Assembly: GCA_934182615.1 (NCBI GenBank) | Contig: CAKPRO010000009.1 | Coordinates: 1-64,000, forward strand | Reading direction: 5' to 3' | Length of the DNA stretch: 64,000 bases | From: an uncultured Bacilli bacterium | GTDB taxonomy: Bacteria; Bacillota_I; Bacilli_A; RF39; UBA660 | Part shown: one piece after another, positions 17,329 through 27,072 of the stretch | How positions within the stretch are numbered: position 1 is the stretch's first letter | Layout: each line of letters begins with the position of its first letter | Translations under genes and position numbers: made by a program | The notes under the pieces: model-generated | Told to the model about the DNA's origin: nothing | What the model saw: the letters and a program-made list of their open reading frames with translations, nothing else | Databases searched by the model: none

Positions 17329-19003
17329 GATTGCTTGTAGTTATTAATTCTTCTAAATTTGTTTTTAATATTTGTTCAATTTCCTGCTGGATGCTAAATT
17401 CTAATTCTATTGCTTCTTCGGATACTTTAGCAGGCAGTCCTAAACTTGAAGATGTAGTTAGGTGTGCTAAAGCTTGCTCTTCAGGGGTAAATTGTCTATC
17501 TTCGTTTTCATTCATTATTCTCTTAACTACTTGACAGCCATCATTATCTCCAAAGATTTTTCTATATTTTTGTAATGTCAATAATTTTTCATTATCTTTT
17601 CCTACTTTTATATTTTCGGCTTTTCCTGTTATTAATGTATCTGGAACATACATTCCTGTCTTATCATCTAGTAGAAAGCCACTGAAAATAAAATCTTTAG
17701 ATTGTTTTTTTGTTAGAATCAAATCATTTAATATACCAGTTATTGTTAGTTTCTTATTTATAAAATCTTGACCATATCTAGTTGCTGCTATTGTAGCATA
17801 TTCTTCATTTGGTTTTTCTAAATAGTGACCTTCTTTTAGTTTTACTAAACAGAAACATGTTTTAAAATAGTCTCCTCGCATAAATGAGCTTGTTTTTAGT
17901 ATTATTTTTCCCCAAGGTAACATTTGATATACTTTACCATTTTCTTCTATTAATCCACCTTCGGCTATTATATATTTTTGATTTTTTATCAATGCTAATA
18001 ATACTTTATCTGCTCCTGCTGATTCACTTAAACCTAGAACTTTTCTTACTTTTTCTGATAAATATTCGGCTCTTGGTATTCCTAATATATGAGGTATTCT
18101 TTTTGTATCTAGAACATATTTAAATGGAAATATAGTACCATCTACTAGTTCCACATCATTTTCTATTGCTTTGTTATTACCATCTAAATAATATTTTTGA
18201 TATGTGTCATAGCATAAATTTAGATTATCAAAAAGATTACCTATTAATTCTTTCATTATATCATCTCTGCTTCTAGTTTCTAAAGCAGCAGAATATCCAG
18301 GATAACTTTTAAGAAAAATTTTATTTTTTTCTAATCTGTTTTCTTCACTTCTTGGTTCTGGTATCTTTCCTCCGATAGTAAATACTTGTTTTTGTTCTTT
18401 TATTTTCCGATTTTTTTCTTCCTCAGTCATATCTGGAGTTATTTTTATTCTAGGTATTTCTTTAAAGTGATATGTGCCTTTTTCTTTAGACTGTGCTAAA
18501 ATGGCGTTCCTATTACTTGCTTCTTCTTTTACTATATTTGAGCCTTTAGCAGCTTCAATTAAGTTTATTAGTGAGATATCATCAAAAGTAAATCTCTTAC
18601 TGAGCATCATTGCCTTTCCTTCTATATCACTCATAATTTTATCTTGTAATTCTATTGGATAATTATTTAATTTGCAATATCTTTCAAAAACTAATTTTAT
18701 TTTATCTATATCTTCAGAGGCCAATGTCATTTCTATGTTCTTACCAAAATATTTTAAACATATATTGTTTATTATTGTAGAGCTTATTCGATTATAACTA
18801 TCTACAATGTAGTTTTCTATGGCTTTTATTGCAATCATCATATTTACATCATCAGTATAAACAATCTTATATTCATCTAATTTAGTCATAATATCATTAA
18901 AATTATTAGTTATTTCGTTTTCTATTTTTTTAACATCTAATAATGACATGCCAAATATGTCTTTTAATATTTCTCCAATTAAATACTTGTTATCAATATC
19001 CAT
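17315..19003 (-). CDS. Large hypothetical protein
   Basis: A 562-residue soluble protein from the ATG at 19003, which follows GAGGAGGG; an in-frame ATG at 19021 would place that site inside the gene. The N-terminal ~190 residues are helical, then a charged linker with ITPDMTEEEKNRKIKEQK, then a mixed domain around 260-500 with FPFKYVLDTKRIPHILGIPRAEYL and a repeated hydrophobic pattern. The HILG segment is reminiscent of phage-type PBECR nuclease-like domains, but this is a weak impression. It stands alone between the LysR gene and the Bce module. Family not recognised. Confidence 0.65.
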   Translation of the reverse strand: MDIDNKYLIGEILKDIFGMSLLDVKKIENEITNNFNDIMTKLDEYKIVYTDDVNMMIAIKAIENYIVDSYNRISSTIINNICLKYFGKNIEMTLASEDIDKIKLVFERYCKLNNYPIELQDKIMSDIEGKAMMLSKRFTFDDISLINLIEAAKGSNIVKEEASNRNAILAQSKEKGTYHFKEIPRIKITPDMTEEEKNRKIKEQKQVFTIGGKIPEPRSEENRLEKNKIFLKSYPGYSAALETRSRDDIMKELIGNLFDNLNLCYDTYQKYYLDGNNKAIENDVELVDGTIFPFKYVLDTKRIPHILGIPRAEYLSEKVRKVLGLSESAGADKVLLALIKNQKYIIAEGGLIEENGKVYQMLPWGKIILKTSSFMRGDYFKTCFCLVKLKEGHYLEKPNEEYATIAATRYGQDFINKKLTITGILNDLILTKKQSKDFIFSGFLLDDKTGMYVPDTLITGKAENIKVGKDNEKLLTLQKYRKIFGDNDGCQVVKRIMNENEDRQFTPEEQALAHLTTSSSLGLPAKVSEEAIELEFSIQQEIEQILKTNLEELITTSNQKRR

Positions 19004-19139
19004 ATTACCCTCCTCTATCATTAATTTAAGTATATCATAATTTTAATAATTTATATGTTGTATTTAATTATTTTTACAGTATTTTGACATTTTATATGTA
19101 ATTTGTTATTACTTATATATAATACAACATAATATTTTT

Positions 19140-19196
19140 AATTTAGAGACTATATAATAGGCTCTAAATTACCTCTTAAGACCTAGGCTTAAGAGG
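19140..19196 (+). repeat. GAC/GGC hairpin array, copy 4
   Basis: Hairpin A (19140-19170) pairs AATTTAGAG with CTCTAAATT; hairpin B (19172-19196) pairs CCTCTTAAG with CTTAAGAGG. Both have the GAC ... GGC signature. It lies downstream of the vanZ-like gene. Copy 3 at 13508 is a decayed near-duplicate, including flanking bases. Confidence 0.8.
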
Positions 19197-19223
19197 ATAA
19201 AGAAAAAAATAACATAGAATATA

Positions 19224-20315
19224 TTAATCTACATTATTTACTTTTATAGTACTTACATACTTTATATTTAATACTTTGTCATATAGTAATTGTTTATTTT
19301 TTAATAATTTTATAAAACTATATATATAGAAAATTATAAATATTATAAATGTATTTAATCCTATTATTACTAATAGATAATTAGGTATATTTTTAGCTAA
19401 TAATACTTCTAGATGTATCACTAGTGAAAATATTCCATAGTAGTATAGATAGATAAAGATATTTCTTAAAGTTATTCTAAGTAATCTCTTATCTGGTACT
19501 TCTAATGATACATTTATTATTTTTCCAAAGATAGTTTGGTTATGATTAAAATATGGAATGATAATAAAGTAAAGAACCGCTAGTGAAAGATTTATATATT
19601 TATTATTTATTAAAAATGATACTAGCATTATCATTAGTAGATAGATAAAGATATCTCCTATAAAGAGTGTTATTCTTCTTAAGGAAGATACTTTTTGTCC
19701 TTCTTTTAATGATTTGGTATCGATATCTTCTCTTGTTGGTAAATGTTTTTGGATAGGACTTATTATTAAATATCCCAGAAGACCTCCTAGTGTGTTTATT
19801 AATAGGTCATCCACATCAAAATTACGATATGCTCTAGGATAGATATAATATAGTCCTGTTAACTGAGTTAATTCAAAGAATAGTGATATTAAGAAACTTA
19901 TAATTATTGTTTTCTTTAATGAACATTTATAGTAGTATCTTAGATAGACTCCTAATGGCATAAACATTATTATATTAAAGATAACAGTATATATACTAGG
20001 TATAGTTATTATTTTTAGAATGTTTATTTGTTTTAATTCTATTAGGTCCTCTACTATATCTTTTATGAATGTTAATGGAATTAACTGAGGATTAATCACT
20101 TTCATTTTGATTACTTCTTCTTTGGTTGGAAGAGGTAATATTACTAAAAAGTAGATTGTTATTAGATATAAGATAAAGGAATATATTATTAAAGTTCTTA
20201 ATTTGTTTACTGATCCATAATGATGATATTCATATATTATATATGGTAATGTTATTAATAAGGCTAAAAAAGGAAAGATTATTAAAGCTGTTTTTATTGG
20301 TACTAAATAGCTCAT
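19224..20315 (-). CDS. VanZ-like membrane protein with C-terminal RDD-like region
   Basis: A 363-residue integral membrane protein. The first half has the VanZ-like core: hydrophobic helices, the FNIIMFMPLGVYLRY segment, FFELTQLTGLYY and NFDVDDLLINTLGGLLGYLI. The second half has four more hydrophobic segments and resembles RDD domains. VanZ proteins lower sensitivity to teicoplanin and some lipopeptides. It starts 1 base after the BceB-like permease ends, so it is the last gene of the bceAB transcript, consistent with a role in resistance to envelope-active peptides. Confidence 0.85.
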   Translation of the reverse strand: MSYLVPIKTALIIFPFLALLITLPYIIYEYHHYGSVNKLRTLIIYSFILYLITIYFLVILPLPTKEEVIKMKVINPQLIPLTFIKDIVEDLIELKQINILKIITIPSIYTVIFNIIMFMPLGVYLRYYYKCSLKKTIIISFLISLFFELTQLTGLYYIYPRAYRNFDVDDLLINTLGGLLGYLIISPIQKHLPTREDIDTKSLKEGQKVSSLRRITLFIGDIFIYLLMIMLVSFLINNKYINLSLAVLYFIIIPYFNHNQTIFGKIINVSLEVPDKRLLRITLRNIFIYLYYYGIFSLVIHLEVLLAKNIPNYLLVIIGLNTFIIFIIFYIYSFIKLLKNKQLLYDKVLNIKYVSTIKVNNVD

Positions 20316-20316
20316 C

Positions 20317-22380
20317 TTATCTCTCCTTTATTATGGTTTTACTACAGTAGTACGTTACTAAGAAATATCCTCCATAGATTACTACTAGAAATACTGCTGT
20401 TAATATTATTGATGATAATAATGATTCTGTTCCCATTGTTTTTAAGATATAGTTAGCAAACTCTATTCCAAATATTGAGTGAATTATAGCTAGTAATAAT
20501 GGGAATAGGAAGAATACTGCTATCTGTTTAAATAAGGCTTTGTTAATCATTTTCTCATCAGTTCCTATTTTTCTTAACATATTAAATCTTTCTTTATTAT
20601 CAGTACTTTCTGATAATTCTTTTAAGGCTAAGATGGCCGCACTTGATATTAAGAAAATTATTCCTAGATATAGTCCTACAAATGTTACCATGGCTCCTAG
20701 TCCTATGGATGATGCATAGATATCTATTTTAGTATTATATGATAATAAGGTATCTTTGTTAAAATGGTTATTTATTATAGTACTAACTATATCTTCAACA
20801 TTTTCTTTTTCTTCTTTAGTGTCTGCTTGATAGTTAGCTGCTAAAATATTTTTATATGGATGAATACCTTCTAAGGCATTATCTGGTAATATTATTACTC
20901 CTGTATTAGTAGCACTTCCACTTAGTTCGATAATGCCATCTTGACATTCTTGATATTTTGGATAGTAGTTTTTACTATTTATAGTTAGTTTGGTATTATT
21001 TTTTAAGGCTATATTTCGAATGTCCGCCATCATCTTATAGTTAGATATAATTACATATTCATTATCTTTTAGAGTTAATTCTTTTTTGTTATATAGTTTT
21101 GCTAGACGATTGTAGTCACTTAATTTTACTAAGTCTTCTCTTACGTTATAAGCTAGTGTGGGATAATCTTTTCCTATTTGTTCTATTTGGTCTCCAAAAG
21201 AATCTTTTAGGGTTATTTCTTCTACTCGATATGTATTTATATCTACTACATCTTTTAGATACTTGTATACATCTAATCTTTGTAAGGTATCTTTGACAGT
21301 GGTGTTATAATCCTCTATTATCTCTTTTGAAAAGTTTTCTTGTTCTTCTTTAGATAATGGTTCTTGTAATTTTGAGAACTGAATATCAACAGGTGCTAAA
21401 TCTTTTAGATTACCTGATAGAGAGTTTTTTATAGATAATGCTGATGAAAAGATACATATAGTAAAGAATAGCATTAGGCATATTATTGTCATTGAAAAGA
21501 CAGTGGTATTTATTTTGCTACTTATTTGACGAACGGTAAAACTATTTAGTCCTTTATAGTAGTATTTTTTTAGATGCATTACTATCTTTAGAATTAGACC
21601 TGATAGTGACCAAAATATTAGAAATGTTGATACGCATCCTAGGGCTATAGGCAACAATATTCCTCTTATGGTATTCATTAGTGGTGAAGAGCTAAATCCA
21701 TCTGTTACTAGATAGTAAGCGTATGATAGTGCTATAACAGCAATTATGAATACTATAGTGCAAATGATAGGATTTTTTAATTTTACTTTTTCGGATTTTT
21801 TATTACCATGTAATAGATCTATTAGTTTACATTTATTTACAATTATGGTGTTAAATATCATTACTATTAGATACATTATGCTAAAGTATAATAAGGTTTT
21901 TAGGGCCGCTGATGATGAAAATGTAAACTGGAATTTTGTTAAGTCGGCTTCAAACATATTGGCTACTAAGATACTCATTAGTTGTGATAAAACTATTCCT
22001 AGGGCTAAGCCAACTCCTAAAGAGATAACTCCTATTATAAGAGTTTCAAAGAAAAGGATTAGAGATATTTTTCTTTTGGACATTCCTAAGGTTAAGTAGA
22101 TTCCAAATTCTTTGTTTCTTCTTTTTATGAGAAAACGACTGGCATAGATTATTAGAAATCCTAGAATGAATGAAACAAAGACACTTACTCCTCCTAGGAT
22201 GGTTGTCATTAGTCTTATTATTTCACTTGTTGATGATGATACATTTAGCATTACTGTTTGACTATCTATGGCATTGAAGACGTAGAAGATGGCTACTCCT
22301 AGTACTAGGGTAAAGAAATAGATGGCATAATCTTTGATACTTTTGGTTATGTTTTTTATAGACAATTTAAAGAGCATCAT
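20317..22380 (-). CDS. Bce-type ABC transporter permease (FtsX/BceB family)
   Basis: A 687-residue permease with the BceB layout: about ten membrane segments with FtsX domains at both ends and a large extracytoplasmic domain (roughly residues 310-550) between helices seven and eight. The N-terminal motif [22 protein letters not shown] and the sequence RRNKEFGIYLTLGMSKRKI are typical. Such permeases both export or dislodge antimicrobial peptides such as bacitracin from lipid carriers and act as the sensor for the partner kinase. It overlaps the ATPase gene by 14 bases. The exact substrate cannot be read from sequence. Confidence 0.93.
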   Translation of the reverse strand: MMLFKLSIKNITKSIKDYAIYFFTLVLGVAIFYVFNAIDSQTVMLNVSSSTSEIIRLMTTILGGVSVFVSFILGFLIIYASRFLIKRRNKEFGIYLTLGMSKRKISLILFFETLIIGVISLGVGLALGIVLSQLMSILVANMFEADLTKFQFTFSSSAALKTLLYFSIMYLIVMIFNTIIVNKCKLIDLLHGNKKSEKVKLKNPIICTIVFIIAVIALSYAYYLVTDGFSSSPLMNTIRGILLPIALGCVSTFLIFWSLSGLILKIVMHLKKYYYKGLNSFTVRQISSKINTTVFSMTIICLMLFFTICIFSSALSIKNSLSGNLKDLAPVDIQFSKLQEPLSKEEQENFSKEIIEDYNTTVKDTLQRLDVYKYLKDVVDINTYRVEEITLKDSFGDQIEQIGKDYPTLAYNVREDLVKLSDYNRLAKLYNKKELTLKDNEYVIISNYKMMADIRNIALKNNTKLTINSKNYYPKYQECQDGIIELSGSATNTGVIILPDNALEGIHPYKNILAANYQADTKEEKENVEDIVSTIINNHFNKDTLLSYNTKIDIYASSIGLGAMVTFVGLYLGIIFLISSAAILALKELSESTDNKERFNMLRKIGTDEKMINKALFKQIAVFFLFPLLLAIIHSIFGIEFANYILKTMGTESLLSSIILTAVFLVVIYGGYFLVTYYCSKTIIKER

Positions 22381-23134
22381 TTATGTCTCCTCCTAGTAAG
22401 GTTACGACATCTATTATTTTATCAAAGAATTCTTTTCTGGTATCATTTCCTTTACGAATTTCGTTATATATTTTACCATCTTTTATGAAGATTATTCTAG
22501 TAGCGTAACTTGCGGCATAAGCGTCATGAGTTACCATTAGAATAGTGGCTCCTAAAGCATTATTTAGGTAGGTTAGTTTTTCTAGAAGCATTTTTGATGA
22601 CTTAGAGTCTAGGGCTCCAGTTGGCTCGTCTGCGAGTACTAAGCATGGATTTGTTATTATGGCACGAGCTGCTGCTACTCTTTGTTTTTGTCCTCCACTC
22701 ATTTGGTAAGGATATTTTTTTAGTACTGATTCGATATCTAGTTCTTTTGCTACTTTCTTTATTCTTTTATCTATTTCTTTGGGACTTACATTTTGAATTG
22801 ATAAGGCTAGTGCTATATTTTCATAGGCTGTTAAGGTATCTAATAAATTGAAGTCTTGAAAGATGAAACCTAAGTCTTCTCTTCTAAACTTGTTTAAATC
22901 ATTTCCTTTTAGTTTTGTTATGTCAGTTCCTCCTACGAAAATATGTCCGGCGGTTACTTTATCAATTGTGGATATGCAGTTTAGTAATGTTGTTTTACCT
23001 GAACCTGAAGAACCCATGATAGCGACAAACTCTCCTTTTTCTACTTCAAATGATATGTTATCTATGGCTTTAGTTAAACTTGATTTACTTCCATAGTATT
23101 TTTCAATATTTTCTATTTTTAGTATATTTTCCAT
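22367..23134 (-). CDS. Bce-type ABC transporter ATP-binding protein
   Basis: A MacB/BceA-like ATPase of 255 residues: Walker [13 protein letters not shown]-loop [18 protein letters not shown], signature [15 protein letters not shown], Walker [14 protein letters not shown] and the H-loop VTHDAYAA. It drives the adjacent permease. The start has GAAAGGAAGG. An inverted repeat upstream of this gene (23199-23222) could be the binding site of the linked response regulator. Confidence 0.95.
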   Translation of the reverse strand: MENILKIENIEKYYGSKSSLTKAIDNISFEVEKGEFVAIMGSSGSGKTTLLNCISTIDKVTAGHIFVGGTDITKLKGNDLNKFRREDLGFIFQDFNLLDTLTAYENIALALSIQNVSPKEIDKRIKKVAKELDIESVLKKYPYQMSGGQKQRVAAARAIITNPCLVLADEPTGALDSKSSKMLLEKLTYLNNALGATILMVTHDAYAASYATRIIFIKDGKIYNEIRKGNDTRKEFFDKIIDVVTLLGGDINDAL

Positions 23135-23198
23135 ATTATTTTCCTTCCTTTCGTAATTAATAATACTAGATAATAGGATATTTGTCGTAAGTTTAATA

Positions 23199-23222
23199 TT
23201 ACAGTATATTACTTTTTTGTAA
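23199..23222 (-). promoter_or_regulatory. Candidate BceR-type operator upstream of bceAB
   Basis: An inverted repeat TTACA-14-TGTAA lies between the kinase gene and the ATPase gene, 65-90 bases before the bceA-like start. Its place matches the response-regulator sites upstream of bceAB promoters in other Firmicutes. The assignment is by position and symmetry only. Confidence 0.4.
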
Positions 23223-23224
23223 GG

Positions 23225-24244
23225 TTAGTCTTCTGGGTGATAAAGTTTATTTTTACCAAAGGTTATTTTGACAATGGTATATTCTTTTTCTTCAGATTCT
23301 ATCTCTATTTTATGGCCTAGTTTGGTACATAATTTTTTGGCTATGTATAGACCCATGCCTGTTGATTTAATTTTATCTCTGCCATTAGTACCGGTAAATG
23401 ATTTTTTGAAAACATTTGGGATATCACTTTTTGGTATGCCAATACCGTTATCTTTGATAAATAAGGTTATTTGACTATTATCTTCAGTAGCTTTTATTTG
23501 GATATAGGAGTTTGGAATATCTTTTTTGTATTTGATGCTGTTATTGATAATTTGATTTAAAATGAATTCTAACCATTTGGTATCGGTATAGACTTCGGTA
23601 TTTTTTATATCGACGATTAGGTCAATTTTATTTTCTAAGAGGTCATCTTTATTTTTAAGGGCTACTGATGAGATTATTTTTTCTAGTTTTACTTTTTTGA
23701 AGATAAAGTCTTCACTGGTATAGTTACTTCTTACATAATAGAGGATTTGGTCGATGTAGTTATCTAGTCTTTTTATTTCTTCAATGTATTCTTTTGGTAC
23801 TTGATTTTTATGATTATGGGTCATAAGTATTAGACTTGATATTGGTATTTTTACTTCATGTATCCACATCTCAATATAATCTTTGAAGTCTTTGGTGCTA
23901 TTTATGTAACTACTGACATTTTCAATCATTGATTTGTTTATGTCGCACATGACGTTATATATTAATTCTTCTTCGTAAGTATTTGGTTTTGGTATGGTTT
24001 CTAGGACTAGGTATTTTTTATCTAGATTTTCGGTATTGGTTATGATGGTGTTATAGAAGGTTCTTTTTTGGAAATATGATATTAAGAGGGCTATGATTAG
24101 TGTTAGTAGTAGTAATACTATGGTTACTATTATTAGTCCCTCTGGTACTTTGAAGGCTATGTCTAATAGGGTTATTAGAATTATTGATATGATAGTGATA
24201 ATGATTATGGTTATTTTATCTTTTAGATAGTTTGTTAATTTCAT
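23225..24244 (-). CDS. Bce-type intramembrane-sensing histidine kinase
   Basis: A 339-residue kinase with two N-terminal membrane helices and almost no extracellular loop, the hallmark of BceS kinases that sense flux through the transporter. The phosphorylated histidine is in IEMWIHEVKIPISSL, the N box in FILNQIINNSIKYK, and the G boxes in DNGIGIPKSDIPNVF and STGMGLYIAKKL. Its ATG overlaps the end of the regulator gene (ATGA-like overlap). It should phosphorylate the adjacent OmpR-type regulator and so induce bceAB-vanZ. Confidence 0.94.
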   Translation of the reverse strand: MKLTNYLKDKITIIIITIISIILITLLDIAFKVPEGLIIVTIVLLLLTLIIALLISYFQKRTFYNTIITNTENLDKKYLVLETIPKPNTYEEELIYNVMCDINKSMIENVSSYINSTKDFKDYIEMWIHEVKIPISSLILMTHNHKNQVPKEYIEEIKRLDNYIDQILYYVRSNYTSEDFIFKKVKLEKIISSVALKNKDDLLENKIDLIVDIKNTEVYTDTKWLEFILNQIINNSIKYKKDIPNSYIQIKATEDNSQITLFIKDNGIGIPKSDIPNVFKKSFTGTNGRDKIKSTGMGLYIAKKLCTKLGHKIEIESEEKEYTIVKITFGKNKLYHPED

Positions 24245-24903
24245 AATAGTATATATCCTTGTCCTTTTCTTGTTTCTATGGCATTTGGATAACCAAAGTC
24301 CTCTAGTTTACTTCTTAGTCTACTTATATTTACGGTTAGTGCATTATCATTTATGTATTCTTCATTATTCCAAAGGATGGTCATTAATTCATCTCTTGAT
24401 ACAATTCTGTTTTGGTTATTTAATAAGTGCTGAAAGATTAACATTTCATTTTTGGTTAGTTCTAATTCTTTATTATTACCTGATAAGGTACCACGTGAGG
24501 GCGATACTTCTAAATCTTTATATTTCAGTACTTCAGTACTATTATCTAATCTTTTAAAGATATTTTGTATTCTTAGTAATAGAATGGTTGGGCTATAAGG
24601 CTTGGTTATGTAATCGTCTGCTCCATAAGAGATTGATAATATTTCATCGGTTTCATTTGCTCTTGAGGTTACCATTATTACGGGAATATTTGATTCTTTC
24701 CTTATTTCTTTAAGTAACTGCTCACCATTTTGATATGGTATATTTATATCTAAGAGAATTAGATCTATATTACTTTTTAATACTTCTTCTTTGGCATTTG
24801 TGAAGTCTTTTAGTATTAATGCTTCATAGCCAGCATTTACTAGTAGTTCATATAATTCTTTAGATATTATGGTATCATCTTCAATTATCATTATCTTTTT
24901 CAT
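24241..24903 (-). CDS. Bce-type OmpR family response regulator
   Basis: A 220-residue regulator: receiver domain with IIEDDTI, phosphoacceptor in LILLDINIPYQNG, T in IMVTSRAN and K in DYITKPYSP, then a wHTH output domain (LELTKNEMLIFQHLLNNQNRIVSRDELM ... NISRLRSKLEDFG ... GQGYIL). It is the first gene of the bceRS-AB-vanZ cluster. AGAAGGAAG precedes the start. Confidence 0.95.
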   Translation of the reverse strand: MKKIMIIEDDTIISKELYELLVNAGYEALILKDFTNAKEEVLKSNIDLILLDINIPYQNGEQLLKEIRKESNIPVIMVTSRANETDEILSISYGADDYITKPYSPTILLLRIQNIFKRLDNSTEVLKYKDLEVSPSRGTLSGNNKELELTKNEMLIFQHLLNNQNRIVSRDELMTILWNNEEYINDNALTVNISRLRSKLEDFGYPNAIETRKGQGYILL

Positions 24904-24983
24904 ATATTATACTTCCTTCTTTCTATAGTTATATTATATCATTGTTTTAATTGGTTTTATATTACAAGTTTGTAAGGTAGAAG

Positions 24984-25025
24984 AAAAAGACTTAGTACAT
25001 CTTTGTGATGTGGGTAAGTCTTTGG
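24984..25025 (-). terminator. Long terminator hairpin after the retron operon
   Basis: Stem AAAGACTTA/TAAGTCTTT with an inner ACATC/GATGT stem, followed on the minus strand by TTTTTCTTC. It ends the transcript that carries the retron RT and the small gene 25217-25357. The rest of the 24904-25216 gap is AT-rich and contains the bceR promoter region; I see no gene. Confidence 0.75.
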
Positions 25026-25216
25026 TTTTTGTGAGAAGTCCGTAATGCACAAATCATATCTATCTGATTTTTTACTATTCTGTCCTTTCAAAATTAACTT
25101 TTTAAAATATGTAGTTAAAAAAGTATAATTTTGTATAATAAAATTCAACATAATTTTGCATATAAACTGTACAAATAGTATAAAACAATACTTTGTCTAC
25201 ATAAATATATATTTTT

Positions 25217-25357
25217 TTAATCAAGATCCTTTGGCGTTTCGGATAATTCAGAATTTAATATTTCATAAAATCTTTCTCCAAACGGTGTTATGTTATCTTT
25301 TTTATTATTGTCTTGAGTATCTTTAAATGCTTTTATTAAGTTTCGTATTAAACACAT
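25217..25357 (-). CDS. Small protein with MCLI N-terminus (copy A)
   Basis: A 46-codon gene. Its first 22 residues (MCLIRNLIKAFKDTQDNNKK) match the intact gene at 34949-35128 (MCLIWNLIKAFTDTEDDNKK), and DNA identity is high around the start. The C-terminal half differs (FGERFYEILNSELSE). The N-terminal helix is amphipathic and hydrophobic; the rest is polar. Identity with the intact copy stops 6 bases upstream of the ATG, where the retron island begins, so this copy has lost its native ribosome-binding site and promoter and may now be read from the retron promoter. Function unknown. Confidence 0.6.
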   Translation of the reverse strand: MCLIRNLIKAFKDTQDNNKKDNITPFGERFYEILNSELSETPKDLD

Positions 25358-25403
25358 AGTCTCGTCAACTCTGAATTTTAGTTACCTATATTAAATTTTT
25401 ATG

Positions 25404-27056
25404 TCACACTAAACTAATAAACCCTACTTTATCACTACTGTAATCATCATCTAAATCAGCACCAGCATATACAATACCAACAACTTCTCTTTTTTTATTT
25501 AAAACCGGGCCACCACTCATTCCATGTTTTGGAGAATCTTTAGTTACCCAAAATTCTCTTCCAAGAAAAGTATCTTTACCAATTATTTTGGTTTCTATAA
25601 TTGAAATACTCGTCCTATCAAAGTCTACAAAGCCCGGATAACCAACTAAATATACAGTATCTCCCATCATAGGTTTATTTTTTGAAATGTTAAAAAACTT
25701 ACTATTAAAATTAATATTTTTGATACATAAAATATCGGTCTTATAATTATTTTCCTCTATTTTATAATTCAAAAAAAGTTTACTCGTTTTATTTTTTAAA
25801 TAAAAGAAAGGTAAATTTCCATCATCAGGTATAATAGGAAACTGTCTTAAATATTGAGTGTCATTTTCATCATAAATAAAATCTTTAATGGTAGTTTTAT
25901 TTATTAAAACATGAGTTGAAGTATGCAATATATTATTTTTTATCAGAAATGCTGTACCTTGAGAATCTTCAGCTTCTGACTGTAAAACAAAACATCTATC
26001 TTCTGTATACTTTTGAATTTCCAATATACTATCAACATCAAACAGTTCAACGCTAAATAGCTCGTTAAATTCTTTAGCATATTTTAAAAACATCTTATCA
26101 TTATAACCTCTTACCATTTTTAAATAATTTAATTTTCCTTGTAGCAAATTAAACATTTTATATTTTGCATCCTTTTCAGTGTCAAATTTAAAATTTTTAA
26201 AATTCTTTTGAGCTGTTATTATAAAGCCATATTTTTTTATGGAATAAAGCATTGCGCGAACTTCTTTTATATATTTTTTATTTAAATTTAATTTAGTATT
26301 TACTATTACACCTGTTACCTCTTGACGTAACATTTTTTTTGAAAGTTTAGTTTTTGCATTATTTACTTTAAATCCTGTATTATAACCACCATTAATTATT
26401 TTGATTAATCTATCAGATAAAACTATTTCACTGGATTGTTTATATGCTATTTGTAAAGGAAATTTATCACTATTTGTAGATATTGTTATATCATCAGCAT
26501 ATCTACTATAAATACATCTATTTTTTTTTGATAAATGTTCTAATTCTTTATCCATTTGATAACATATAATATTAGATATTATCGGTGATGTTGGGGCTCC
26601 TTGAGGCAATTTACCATCTTTACAAACTATTTTTGCAAGAAAAGTAGCTAAATGCCTATTGAAATTAAAAGGTTTACCCATAAACATTCCACGAACTCTA
26701 CCAAAATGTATTGTATCAAAAAAATTTTCTAAATCAATATTTAATACAAATCTTTTTCCTACATGTTGACTTGCATTAGTTACACAACTTCTGTTTTTTA
26801 TAAAACCATGTTGAACATCTAAAAAATCATAACAATCATATAATAATGTTGCTAATCTTTGTTGTATTACTTTTAATTCAATTGTAGGCGCAGAAATTTT
26901 TCTTATACCGCCATTTTTTTTAGGAATTTCAAAGCTTATATAATTTTCTTCTTTTACAAATAAAATATAATTTAAATATCCTTTAGATATATTTAAAATG
27001 CTACATAAATCATCAACGCTATCAATCTCTAAAAATATATAATTTTTATGCAACAT
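25404..27056 (-). CDS. Retron reverse transcriptase fused to a trypsin-like protease domain
   Basis: A 550-residue protein. The RT domain fills about residues 20-310: KKNGGIRKISAP, NIDLENFFDTIHFGRV, LPQGAPTSPIISN, the catalytic YADD in YSRYADDITIST, and the retron-type VTG in EVTGVIVN. After a linker, residues ~340-550 form a trypsin-like fold: histidine region in GTAFLIKNNILHTSTHVLI and the serine motif in KHGMSGGPVLNKKREVVGIVYAG. The first TTG/ATG candidates overlap the ncRNA a2 arm; the ATG at 27056, 6 bases after GAGGTG, is chosen. The msr-msd RNA lies immediately upstream. Retrons pair an RT-msDNA with a toxic effector; here the fused protease is the likely effector. Confidence 0.9.
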   Translation of the reverse strand: MLHKNYIFLEIDSVDDLCSILNISKGYLNYILFVKEENYISFEIPKKNGGIRKISAPTIELKVIQQRLATLLYDCYDFLDVQHGFIKNRSCVTNASQHVGKRFVLNIDLENFFDTIHFGRVRGMFMGKPFNFNRHLATFLAKIVCKDGKLPQGAPTSPIISNIICYQMDKELEHLSKKNRCIYSRYADDITISTNSDKFPLQIAYKQSSEIVLSDRLIKIINGGYNTGFKVNNAKTKLSKKMLRQEVTGVIVNTKLNLNKKYIKEVRAMLYSIKKYGFIITAQKNFKNFKFDTEKDAKYKMFNLLQGKLNYLKMVRGYNDKMFLKYAKEFNELFSVELFDVDSILEIQKYTEDRCFVLQSEAEDSQGTAFLIKNNILHTSTHVLINKTTIKDFIYDENDTQYLRQFPIIPDDGNLPFFYLKNKTSKLFLNYKIEENNYKTDILCIKNINFNSKFFNISKNKPMMGDTVYLVGYPGFVDFDRTSISIIETKIIGKDTFLGREFWVTKDSPKHGMSGGPVLNKKREVVGIVYAGADLDDDYSSDKVGFISLV

Positions 27057-27072
27057 ATTCATCACCTCAGTG

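Noticed and set aside
24957..25151. A 64-codon minus-strand frame after the retron operon
   Set aside because: It spans the long terminator hairpin at 24984-25025, has no ribosome-binding site, and its residues reflect the hairpin sequence.
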